This document shows, one piece after another, positions 46,386 through 57,730 of a stretch of DNA of 64,000 nt (within the stretch, counting starts at the first letter, position 1; each line of letters opens with the position of its first letter). The translations under genes were made by a program, and so were the position numbers. The stretch covers positions 182,052,977 through 182,116,976 of the forward strand of contig NC_081411.1 of assembly GCF_030272615.1 (NCBI RefSeq). The letters run 5' to 3'. The notes beneath the pieces were generated by a model. It was given only the letters and a program-made list of their open reading frames with translations. It did not search any database and was not told where the DNA came from. The stretch comes from Cryptomeria japonica. Taxonomy: Eukaryota; Streptophyta; Pinopsida; Cupressales; Cupressaceae.

Positions 46386-49148
46386 TCAGTTACAATTCAG
46401 GAATGGTAAATGCAAAATCTTAAATAGAACTGGTTTGGAAATTGCAACTGGTAATCAGACTAGAGGTAATATCTTTCATTTGAACAACAATGAGAAAGAA
46501 TGTTTGATTGCACATATTGATGAAAGTCGGTTATGGAATAAGAGACTTTGTCATGTAAATTTTGATTGCACTGTGAAAATTAGTACAACTAAGGCAGTAA
46601 GAGATTTACCTAAGATTGTTAAATCTCATAATTTGGTATGTAAGGAATGTCAATTTGGAAAGCAAGTTAGAGAAACTTTCAAGAGCAATCTAGAGAAGTC
46701 TAACAATTTTCTTGATTTAATTCATATCGATTTATGTGGTCCAACAAGAACTAGAAGTATACAAGGAGATGAGTATTTTATGTTAATCATTGATGACTAT
46801 TCTAGAATGTGTTGGGTTACTTTTCTCAAAGAAAAATCTGAAGCATTTGGAAAATTTAAACTATTCAAAGTGATGGTAGAAAATAAAATCGGTAAGAAAA
46901 TCAAATGTTTGAGATCAGATCAAGGAGGTGAATTCACATCTAACAAATTTAATACATTTTGTGAAGTGAATGGGATCAGAGGACAGTTATCAGCACCCCA
47001 GACACCACAGCAGAATGGAGTTGTTGAAAGGAAAAACAAAACTATCTTGGATGCAGCTAGAAGTAAGATATCAGAAGCAAATCTACCTCATATATACTAG
47101 AGAGAAGTGGTCAATACAATAGACCCCTCATGAACTATGGTTTGGCAATACTCCTACTCTTAAATATTTCAGGATATTTGGAGGTAAATGCTTTATTAGA
47201 AGAGATGAGTATATTGGTAAATTTGATCCTAGAAGTGATGAAGGAATATTTATTGGTTATTCATCTAAGAGAAAGGCATATAGATGTTTTAACAAGAGAT
47301 TGCAAAAAAATGTTGAGAGTTTAAATGTGAAGATTGATGAACAGTTTAGAGGAAATTCAAGGTACACAGACTCTAAACCAGCAATAGAGATAATCACAAA
47401 TGAACCTATTGTGAATGCACCAGTACAGAATGGTGATCCAGTTACACCAACATCATTTGAGGATTCAACAATCACTGAAGAATAGCAGCAAGTAAAAACA
47501 CCCTGGTATGTAAGATTGAATTATTGAAGATTAGATAATTGGAAACAAATTTCAAGGAGTTATGACTAGAGGAAGATTGGCAAATGAAGAGGTATGTCTT
47601 ATTTCTCAAATTGAACCTACATCAATTAATGAGGCATGTGAAGATAAATATTGGATTAAAGCTATGGAAGATGAATTGGAACAAATTGAAAGGAATAACA
47701 CTTGGTTATTAGTTCCCTGACCTAATGACAAAAATGGAATTGGAACTAAATGGGTTTTCAGAAATAAACTTAATGAAGATAGTAAGGTAATCAGAAACAA
47801 AGAAAGATTAGTCTGTAAGGGATATTAATAGAAATAAGGAATTGATTACAATGAAACATTTGCACGGTTAGCTAGAATTGAGGCAGTCAGACTTTTATTA
47901 TGTTTTGCAGAACACAAGAACTACAAAGTATATCAAATGGATGTTAAATGTACATTTCTGAATGGAGATCTTGAAAAAGAAGTTTATATTGAACAACCTG
48001 ATGGATTTTCTTTGATAGATAACAAAGATATGGTTTGCAGGTTAAGGAAAGCTTTATATGGATTGAAACAAGCTCCTAGAGCTTGGTATGCTAGATTGGA
48101 CAAATATCTTTTGAAGATTGGTTTCACTAAAGGTAATGCTGATAGAAATCTATATTACAAAGTGACTAATGATGACATCTTGGTTATTGAAGTTTTTGTT
48201 GATGATATAACCTTTGGAGGACAAGATGGATTGTGTAAAGACTTTTCTAAAAAAATGCAGCAAGAATTTGAAATGTTTATGATTGGAGAGATAAAATTCT
48301 TTTTAGGATTGCAGATTTCACAGACTAATAAAGGTATATTTCTATGTCAATCTAAGTGCTTGAAGGAATTACTAAAGAAATTTGGCATGGAAAACTGTAA
48401 ACTAGTAAGCACACCTATGCCTACAACTGATAAATTATATTTGAAGGATGAATCAACACCTATTAATCCAACTAGATAGAAGTCTATGATAGGAGGTTTA
48501 CTATATTTGACACAAACAAGACCTGATATTATGAATGCAGTATGTATTGTTTAAAGATTTCAGAGTAATCCTAAAGAAAATCATGAATCAGTAGTGAAAA
48601 GGATTTTCTAGTACCTACAATGCACTACAAATCTTGGTTTATGGTGTCCTAGATATGAAAATTTTGACTTATGTGCATACATAGATGCTAATTGGGCAAG
48701 AGATGTGGATGACAGAAAAAGCACCATCGACGGAGCATTTTTTCTTGGTAGCAGACTAATTTCATGATTGAGCAAGAAACAGAGTTGTACAAGTCTATCA
48801 ACAACAAAATTAGAATATGTTGCAGTAGAAACTAACTGTACATAGGTATTATGGATCAAACAAATGTTGAAGGACATAAAGGTAAAATGCAAGGAACCTA
48901 TAACTATATACTGTGATAATATGGCAGCAATTGATATATCAAAGAGCCCAGTATTTCACTCTAAGACTAAACATGTTTCTATCAAATTCAATTTTCTAAA
49001 AGAGAATGTTGAAGCAAAAGAAGTGAAATTGGTTTATGTGAATACTATAGAGCAGATTGCAGATATTTTTACAAAGCCTTTGCCTAAGGAGACTTTTGAA
49101 TATCCGAGAGAGCAACTTGGAGTTCTACCTCCACCGGTAGAGACTTAG
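46370..49148 (+). pseudogene. copia pol: integrase, reverse transcriptase, RNase H
   Basis: Opens inside the pre-integrase domain (FRNGKCKILNRTGLEIATGN; zinc ligands in CHVNFD and CKECQFGKQ). The integrase core shows HIDLCGP, RSDQGGEF and QQNGVVERKN, so the DDE triad is present. After a stop at 47,098 and frame changes, RT runs from about 47,640: KWVFRNK, YQMDVKCTFLNGDLEKEVYI, ALYGLKQAPRAWY and VFVDDITFG (F for Y in YVDD). RNase H shows YIDANWARDVDDRKST, LEYVAVE and CDNMAAI, ending DIFTKPLPKETFE. Internal stops (47,098, about 47,720, 48,478, about 48,555) disable it. The enzymes would copy and integrate element RNA. Confidence 0.85.
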
Positions 49149-49506
49149 ACAGTTGATGTTTGTCATCAACCGACAAAATTAACAGAGAAATATTTTATTC
49201 TGGCTTTGATGAGGAGAGATACTTCTCGGGGGGAGTAGTTGGTATAATGAGCTAGTATTTTGTTTTTAATTTGGTTTTTGTAATGCTTTGGCATTTGATG
49301 TCAAAGGGGAAGAGATATTATGGAAAAACAATTGAAAAACATTTTGAGGAGAGATTTTTATGAAGAATAACACATTATCCCTTGGGGGAGAGATTGTTAC
49401 TTTGGGAGATTGTTGGAGATTGTTGGTTTTTAGTTTTTAGCATTTCTGTTTTGGCACTTTGATGGTTTTTCCATCTTGTGTTGCCATCAATGCCAAAGGG
49501 GGAGAT
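49149..49506 (+). other. copia 3' untranslated region with polypurine tract
   Basis: Purine-rich phrases such as GGGGGAGTAG, CTTGGGGGAGAGAT and CAAAGGGGGAGAT recur. The last, ending at 49,506 directly before the LTR start TGTTGG, is the PPT (AAAGGGGGAGAT, 49,495-49,506). Confidence 0.7.
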
Positions 49507-50549
49507 TGTTGGTATTTTGGATATGTTGATATGGTTTTGTCATTGATGTCAACACCTGCCATCACTTGTCAACACTTATCAACACTTGGAGATCTTTGGT
49601 TATGTTCACCGGCAAGTCAAAAACTTATGCACACTCACTGGTATTTGGTTCACCGACACTTGAAATGACTTGGAGACCACTTGGTTATGTAGAAGACATT
49701 ATTTGATCACTTGGTTTTGCAGATTTGGTTATTTGTTTATTCGGGTTTGTATATTTGTTGTTACCAACAAATAGGTCCAGGTTATGCACCTGGAAGCATA
49801 TCTATTCCAAATCAGCACGACATGTTATGGAGATGATTTATTATCATTGTAAATGCATTGAGCCGACATCATGCATTAGATATTGATTTATTTGTAATTG
49901 ATTTTATTGTAATATCTTTTAGTGAGCCGACCTATTCAATTGCTCTTAGGTTATGGTATAAATGTAAGATCTCATTTGTGAGATTGATATGCGATTGGAA
50001 AAAGAATTGTAATAGGGTATATGCGAAAATAAGTAGAGCTATACACGCAGACATCATTTGAAGGTTGAAGGAAGGTTTTTGTGAAGGCAATAAGAACTAA
50101 ACTAGTACTGAATCCAGCATATGAAGATGCTATTTTATGCAGTACATTATCATTGGATTTAACCATCCAATTGTAGTCAATGTGACTCTCATTTTGTGAT
50201 TGAGCAGTGAGCTCTAGGCAACTGGCCTTTTTGCATGTGTAGAATCTATATTGTACACACATACTATCTGCAGTAGTATCATTTGATTGTGGGTAAGGCT
50301 TCCCATCGTGGTTTTTCTCCTTACAGGGTTTCCACGTACAAATATTTGTGTTATGTGTTGTGGATGTTGTTGTCTTTCTGTTTCATGCATTAATCTTTAC
50401 TGGTACTGCATTTAACTGATAAAACTGTCTACCGGGATAAAGTTTGGTTTACTAGTCTTAAGCATTAAGTTTTGGTTAAGTTAATTTTGGTTGAATTTAT
50501 TGAGACAATTGATTCACGCCCCCCTCTCTGTTGTCTCTGGGACCTAACA
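49507..50549 (+). repeat. complete 3' LTR of copia element 1, 1,043 bp
   Basis: Starts TGTTGGTATTTTGG after the PPT and ends CACGCCCCCCTCTC...GACCTAACA at 50,549, followed by the target duplication TGCAC. Its later part (about 50,200-50,360, GAGCAGTGAGCTCTAGG onward) matches 62,925-63,080 in copia element 3. Confidence 0.9.
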
Positions 50550-50554
50550 TGCAC

Positions 50555-51410
50555 AAGTACTCTTGATGCATATTAAGTGATTTTACATACAAGGTATCGA
50601 CTTGACCTACCTCCACAAGTCTGAGTGTACATTGATGATTGTTAATAAGAGATATCACACTAGCTAATTACCATTATAGCATACTAGTTGTACTCAGTTG
50701 AGTATGCTTTATCATGTTATAACTAGTTTTAGACCCTAGATACCATGATCATTAATGTTCCAAAAAATCTTAATCCCCTAAGTGATCAACTTGTGAAGAG
50801 CATTTGAACATTTGTGTTAATTTTTGTTTTACATAAAATTTAATGTGCAAATGAATTTTATAGTTTTAATAAGCAAGTTAATATCTAAAAATCAATATGG
50901 GGGAGCTTATGTATATTCATTTTCAATTGCACTGCATAATTAGGATAAAAGAGATGTAAGTGGGAATTAAAAGTTTTGTTTATTTATTTAATTTTAAAAA
51001 GAAAAATGTCAATTGGGTTTTATAATGGAAAATTAGCCCATTTTCATACTTAGTCAGTTTTAGAGTTCTTGGAGTGCATGAAACACTCTTTGTGCATGGA
51101 ATTTGGAATTTTAAATGTGAAGTAAGTTATTAGATGAATTTTATGATAATTGTTGTAATAGAATAGGGTTTGGAAGGGGATTGTGTTGCTTTGTGCATTT
51201 GTGATCATGTTTGGTGCGTTGGAAGAATTTCAAGTTTCAAATTTGAAATTTGTATTAGACTTATGACAGGAACCTCATTTCTCCCTCCTTTCTCTTCCTT
51301 TTTGTTTCTATTTATTTGTAAATGATTTGATTCAAAAGAAGAAGAATTTTATTAATTGTAAGCATTTCATTTGAGTTCGTAGATATTTTTCTATTTAATT
51401 TTTTAGTAAT
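50555..51410. other. no recognisable feature
   Basis: A/T-rich sequence following the copia target duplication. It was contiguous with the sequence left of 46,027 before that insertion. No coding or repeat signal that I can support. Confidence 0.4.
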
Positions 51411-51798
51411 TATTTTTTATTATACATCGTTGCCATGCCAAATTTTCTCCGGAATAGGCAAATTGTTGATTTTATAATAGAAATGAGGTGTTGAACACAC
51501 AAGGACCATATTATAGTTGGTGTTTCCACCTTACCCAAGAACCAATCTGCAAAACATCTTTCATTTTTCAAGAAGAATACTATTTCACATAGGGAAAATA
51601 TATTGAGGTGAGTATAAATGTACAAGAGCCTTTCTTATATAGGAAAAGGCAAGATGAGAGAACCAATAAGGTATGAGAGTAGTTAGAGGGTAGGTGCAAC
51701 AACCTAACAACCTAGCTACAACTACCAATGCACTTAGGAAATATGCAAAGGTACCTGAGTGGAACTTAAGCAAGAGTAAATAATAATTCACTTCAACA
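51411..51798 (-). repeat. candidate minus-strand LTR with PPT and TATA box
   Basis: On the minus strand GTGGGGGT (51,806-51,799), purine-rich and PPT-like, precedes TGTTGAAGTGAATTATTATT, a plausible LTR start at 51,798. CCTATATAAG (51,643-51,634) is a strong TATA box. The inner border near 51,411 is a guess. Part of it recurs at 54,985-55,075. Confidence 0.5.
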
Positions 51799-54700
51799 AC
51801 CCCCACGAAGTGTAACTTAGGGAGTACAACATGCAATATGAGATGCATTATGGGTTGTGATCACATTGCCATATTAGGTACCCATGTACACCTAGAATGC
51901 AATGAAATAAAAATATCTCACAAATGAAGAAAAGAAGAAAAATATCGTGGGAGAAAACTCCTCTCCAAAATAGAGAACATGAAGGACTAAAAAGCCTCCA
52001 AAAATAATGTCCCAAAACAAGAACATGAAGAATATCTGAGAAGAACAAAGCTATAGAAAACTACCAAAGGAAGACTAATATGGTGTTGTAGCCGAAGTGC
52101 CTCCAAGATGATGATTAGGATCAATAAGACAACAGTCTGCATGAACTATGTCCCAAATAACACTACTCACTCAATGATCAGATGGCAAGAAAGGCAATAA
52201 CATTTGTCATTCAAAAATACATACAAAACATGAATTTGCATAAGTGACCCAACATCACTACTCAACCAATGCAAGTTACATGAGTTGTGCCAGCACTACT
52301 CAACCATTATAAGTTGAAAATATAGGTGCAATAGCTAAATAACCATGATCAATTGAGGAATGCAGGTTGCCCCCACAAAATAGGAATACAAGAGTGTCTC
52401 AGTTCACTCCAAGAAAAACCAAGGAAGCTTTAGAATAAATAATATAATGGCCTCCATAATACTAACTAGAGAGATCATATGACAAATCTATTAAAATAAT
52501 GTATCACCAAGAAATGCATGGAGGAGAAGAATACACTACACACACATGAGGCAAGAATATTAGAGATTTATTTGTTATCATGGATGGGCACTCACATGAC
52601 AAAGTTTTGATTGGAAAACAAAAAATGCACTACTCAAGCCCCATGGTGGTTTATAATATAGTAGAAGTATAATATCATGACACAACTCTTGTGCAAAAAG
52701 CCCCAAAAAATATGAATGCGACACTACATCTCAATGCGTCTAGAAAGGAAAGTGCTTACAAAAGATGCTCAAATGATTCATAAGCAAAAAAGCCATATAT
52801 ACATATGATGCAACTAAAAAGAATCCAAACCATGCAACCAAAATGTTTCCAAATGGGTCCAAGGGGTAACTGATAGGGCATCACCACTATGGTGGAATCC
52901 AAGCGTGGTCACTCCCGTACGGGAACATGACCCCACCCTGGTACGACAAGTTCTCTACTATACTATAGTTTCCAATAAATCCTAGTCGAGCTCTCCCAAA
53001 ATAAACAAGAAATTAGCTAGTGTGTCAAAACACAAAATCATGAATTAAATGTTAACAAGAAAATAGGTCAAAACATATGAGCTTACAATCCCAAAACACA
53101 CTACTGACTTGAATAGGCAACAACTTGCACAAACAACAAAATTAAAAACTTGCATCATTGAATAGTGCATTGAACCACCTTCCCAACAATACCTTGCTTG
53201 CCACAAACTAATGGCACACACTCATGTATTGATCAATTGAATAAAATCACCTATTAAGGCCCAAAGGTGAAAAAATCAACCCATCCCTCACTTAAAACTT
53301 GAGGGCAAGGGTATGGTCACCATGTGATTATCTACTTAGGTTCTCAGAAAGAAATGCCCTCCCTCCATCATAAACAACTTCCATCAACATCCATCAAAAC
53401 ACATCCATTGAAGGAGAATAAAATGACAATCCAAGCCAACACAACACCACACCTTGCAAGTTACAAGCTTCTACTCACATTTCAAATGAGCATTCACAAG
53501 TACCACCATCCACACAAGGAGATGAGTTGAACAAGTTGGAATCATAATATAAGAGTGTACACCTTAAGCTCAACAAACAATTGTGACCAAAATCAAATAC
53601 AATCATAATATAATGAGTGCAAAAGGATTGTGCATATCCAATGTGAGAGTTATTCCCCAAACATAAAGTGTAGATCTCACACCCATGAGCCCACAAAACA
53701 AGCTATCTATGGCTACCCTACAAAACAAGTTGTTGCTACACACTAACCATACGAGGGGTATAGAAACCATAAAATGCTTAATAAAAAATCAGTGCAATGC
53801 AACAACTGAGAAAAATAATTCAAACGCTTCCTGGTAAGAAAATCCAATGTAGATAACAATGGATCCCATGGACCAAGTCTTGGTGCTATTTAGTGAAATA
53901 TGAGACCACAAACCTCTGAACATGGTCCCACGAATAGTAAAGTTGATCCTCCTTCGAACAATAATGTGAGGGTACTAGGCCAAGATGTGATGAAAGTGCC
54001 AAACTGAGCAAGATGAGCTGATAAGAATACAGGCCTGCAATAAAAACCTCAAGCTATTACTCGTCAGGATGGTCCAATGAGCCAACAATAAGAATCAAGC
54101 TAGCTATGAAGGTTATGCAATTGGCTGGGGTTAATCACGCAAAAAAATAATCATCTGCAGATTATATCAAAGCCACTTATACTTGAACACATGTGGCCAG
54201 ACCTCTAAACAAGGGTTGTGTCTATTCTGGCTCCAAAACGGACCTTCGATATAGCTTGTTAGCGACAAGTTAGTCAGTTGCAACCATTAATTGCAAAATC
54301 GAGGGTATAAAACGCGTGACTAACATGCATGTTAGTCAATCCATACTGTCATTTTGAAACCACAATAGATGCATCCCTAAACAAGCTAGGTACTAAGATG
54401 ACTAGTCAATCACAAACTACCCAGAAAAGATATGTGAGCCAACAATATTGAATGATGATCATAAAAGCGTTCAACGCCTGATCCCAAAACAAGGAAAGCG
54501 CTAAGATGAGGTGACCCCTAAAAAGAAACTGCAGTCTCCACACAATACACCTGCCAAATACGAGTTGTTCATACCTGTAGACGCCATCCGATCAAGACTA
54601 TCATAGAAAATTCTGATGAAAGAACCGCTGAACTCATAGAATAGGTCGTTTGATAGAAATCAAGACAAATGTTAAAGGCTCACAAAACCTGGCAATTCAT

Positions 54701-54984
54701 CAGGCAGTGGAACAAATAGCTGAAGAATGTATTGCACCAGCCATAATAAACCGGCACAACAAAGGAATCCATAAGTTTCTGAGAATATAACATTGGACAC
54801 TATCAAGCCGATAAACACAACAAAGTATCAAAACTTAAAACTGATATAGATCTGAAGATGATGCTGAGAGCCAAATGATAATGGCGTAGTAAAGCGATAA
54901 ATCTGTCAACCCAAACCACCTGGAGAGAGACCTCCTAATGGGACCTCAAGAAAAACTTACTAGCAAAAACTCTCATCAAATGGA
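51799..54984. other. probable decayed interior of a minus-strand LTR element
   Basis: About 3.2 kb lying between the candidate LTR at 51,411-51,798 and its partial copy at 54,985. No gag or pol motif seen on either strand. Short phrases such as CACTACTCAACCA recur (about 52,256 and 52,292). I cannot say more than that the context suggests an element interior. Confidence 0.35.
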
Positions 54985-55075
54985 AGGAAGTACATTAAAA
55001 TAAGTAGAGAGTAGGTGCAAGACCCTAACAACCGAGTCACAACTACCAACACACTTAAATAACAATTTGGTCTAA
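54985..55075 (-). repeat. partial second copy of the 51.7-kb LTR sequence
   Basis: The plus strand GAGAGTAGGTGCAAGACCCT to CAACTACCAACACACTTAAAT matches GAGGGTAGGTGCAACAACCT to CAACTACCAATGCACTTAGGA at 51,668-51,740, same orientation. Similarity is limited to roughly 70-90 bp. Confidence 0.6.
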
Positions 55076-55230
55076 TACACCAAAAAAGTTTTTTATTTTT
55101 ATTTTGAATTTTTATTAATTTTTGAGCTATTTTAAAGAGGGACACTTTTTCTTGATTTTTGGGTGAAAATAATAAAGTCATAGAAGTGGAATTATCATCA
55201 AATTTAAACATATTATAATGTGGTATGACA

Positions 55231-55891
55231 TGTTAGTGTAGGTTTTTAATTTTTCTTATGTTAGGGGGTATTTATTTTTCTTACACATATATTATTAAGC
55301 TTGCTTAGGTTATTAGGAGTGGTTTATATGAGAACTTGTGGTGAAATAATTTAGCTACATGTGTAATTCTCCACCTCACATGGTTTGTTGAGTTACACAG
55401 CCCCTTTTGGCTTTTTGTGTCACCTCTCATAACCACTATTTTGCCATTTCCTAAGTAGGTTATAGGGTAGCTGGGTTTCTCACCCTCTTTCGGCTTTATG
55501 TGCCACCTCTTATAACTCCTTTTTTGTTGTCATGTAAGCAGGCTATGCCACATGCTTTGGCATTTACCAAGTAATTTACAACCTCCCACCTTTTATGGGG
55601 TAGTCGGTAAAACCTCCCACTTTTTATGGAGGTGGAAGTTAATGCACCTCTTGGATTTATATGCTATTATTTTTAATATAACAAACACTATACTCTCACC
55701 TTCACTAGTTCAGTGATAGCTCGGTGAGAGTCTTCTCCAAAATTCTTGTTTGTCTCAATTTTTTCTCTCATATCAGATTTATCTTTATTCTGCTGTCTTG
55801 ATCTTTGATCATCTGTTGCTTGGGGAGTTTCATGTGATCTATGACTGACATCAGATCCTGGCTTAGTTCTTGCTTCTTGCATAATCTAACA
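55231..55891 (+). repeat. 5' LTR of copia element 2, about 661 bp
   Basis: Starts TGTTAGTGTAGG and ends ATAATCTAACA, giving TGTTAG/CTAACA inverted ends, immediately before the PBS at 55,892. Inside, ACCTCCCACCTTTTATGGGG and a close variant repeat around 55,575-55,630. The start is inferred from the inverted termini, since the other LTR is off-window. Confidence 0.75.
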
Positions 55892-55904
55892 TGGTATCAA
55901 AGTC
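55892..55904 (+). other. primer binding site of copia element 2
   Basis: TGGTATCAAAGTC directly follows the LTR end CA; the canonical initiator tRNA-Met site is TGGTATCAGAGCC. Confidence 0.8.
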
Positions 55905-56880
55905 ATGTTGTCTGGTATAGCTCATTGTTTTTCCTATTTATTTGAGAGATTTGAGATTATTAGATAGCTAATATTATCCTTGAAAACCAAGTATGTTCTT
56001 CTCCTGCATTCTCGTGTGACCTGGAGAATTAGAAAAGTTTAAAGGAAAATAGCTTCTGGTTAAATCTATTTTTATATGTATGTGTTCTTATGAGATCTGG
56101 ATGATTGTAGTTTTTTGGTAATATTGGAAGCTTATTCAACAATTTAAGAGTATCCAAAAGGCTTGAGAAAGTTAAAAGTGACTTTTATTTCACCAATATC
56201 AGAGTTTGGAGGACACAGTAAAAAAATGAGAGTGAAATCTTTTTTATTGGAGTTTTTTTTCATTTTGGCTTCAAAATTCCAGCTTCTTCTCAGTTTTAGG
56301 AAAAAGGAGTTCTAGGATTGCTTCCCAACATCGAAAAAAATTTGTGTTTTGATGTTTTTCTTAGAAAATTAACACTTTTTTGTAGAAATCAAGTTTGGAT
56401 AGAACATCAGTCATTTTTCAAGCTAGTATATTCAACAACCTCTCTTAAAAGTTGCATAACATTTGCCTCTCGTGTTGGATTTTTGTAAACAATTATTTGA
56501 CGAAAAGATGGAAATCAGAAATTTTCATTCTTGTGGATCTCATTGAAATGTTCTTCCTTTTTTCATCAGATATTGTGTGTTGAATCAGCTGCAATTTTTT
56601 CCTTGAATAGGTCATTTCTTTCACTTCAAAAATTTATTTTTAAAAAGTGAATAGTTGTTGGAAAGGTATTGAGATGCATTGGACAACTATAAGGCTAATT
56701 TTTTTAGATCTTGTATAAAAATTATTTGTTTTAATTTTTTTTACTTTTTGCCATTGGAGCCTTAAAAATTTTGTAATTTGCTAAAAGGCCTTGTAAATGT
56801 ACTAATTATAAAGTGTCAACCTTGTAATATTTGGGGGGGGGGGGGGGTAATTTTTTAGATTAGTGGAAAGGGGGGTGTCC
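55905..56880 (+). other. leader of copia element 2, with poly(G) tract
   Basis: No coding sequence recognised, although the N-terminal part of gag should normally lie here. A run of 15 G (56,833-56,847) sits near its end. The sequence is otherwise T-rich. Confidence 0.5.
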
Positions 56881-57730
56881 CATATTGAACCTCAGGATGA
56901 TACATAAAAAAAATGGTTTAATAAATGTGATGAATCTTTTGGTACTGTGTGTATGTCAATTTCTTTCAACCTTCTTTTTCACATTGAATCTGTCACTACA
57001 CCAAATGAAGTGTGGACCACTTTGGAAAACCTCTTTGGTAAGAATGATGAGCTAAAAGGTCATCAGTTAGAGAATAAACTCTTAGGGTTGAATCCAACCA
57101 ATTTTGACACTATACAAGACTTCTTCACAAAACTTAAGTCTGTAAGATTGCAGTTGGAATAGTGTGGAACTAAGAAAGATGATAAGAAATTGATCATGAG
57201 TATTCTTTCAAGGCTTGGTCCTAACTATTTAGTGTTTGTTTATATATTCTATGCTACAAAATGTGCCCTAGGTACCACATTAAAAATGCCTTCTCTAGAT
57301 GATTTTTTTATAGAACTCACTAGAGAGAAGGACAAATTAGTTCAAATGGATATAATAAAACCCTCTAAATCACATGCCTTAGCTATAACTCAAGGTATAA
57401 AAGAACATAAAGGGTCTAGTAAGCAAGATAAGAAACAAAAGAACCAAGCAAAGAAGAAGAAAGATATAAATTCTACTGCTTCAAAAGTAGATAATTAGAC
57501 CTCTTCATCAAAAGGAGAACAAATTAAGAAGGAGAAAGTCATGTGTTCCTATTGTAAGAGGCCTAGTCATGATGAACATAAATGTTTAAAGAAATAAATT
57601 GATCACCTTTCACATCTTCTTTAAAAGAACAATATGAAGGTGTTTGATTCAGTCAAATAGAGTTCATCAGAAGGATCTTCTAAGGACACAAATAAGAGTA
57701 AGGGGAAAGGAAAGGGAAGGCCCTAGTTTC
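56881..57730 (+). pseudogene. copia gag, N-terminally incomplete
   Basis: Reads KWFNKCDESFGTVCMSISFN, TPNEVWTTLENLFGKNDELK, then DFFTKLKSVRLQLE, stop, and SILSRLGPNYLVFVY. This is the UBN2-type gag of copia elements. A Lys-rich stretch precedes the nucleocapsid knuckle CSYCKRPSHDEHKC (CX2CX4HX4C, about 57,542). In-frame stops occur at about 57,160, 57,496 and 57,595. The normal first third of gag was not found upstream. Confidence 0.75.

Larger units (their letters stand above)
46032..50549 (+). mobile_element. Ty1/copia retrotransposon with truncated 5' LTR and intact target duplication
   Basis: Flanked by a perfect 5-bp duplication TGCAC (46,027-46,031 and 50,550-50,554). Both LTRs begin TGTTGGTATTTTGGATATG. 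The left LTR survives for only about 350 bp and passes straight into pol; the right LTR is complete at 1,043 bp. Missing are the rest of the 5' LTR, the PBS, gag and protease. The deletion must postdate integration because the outer end and target duplication are intact. The pol order integrase, RT, RNase H identifies Ty1/copia. Confidence 0.9.
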
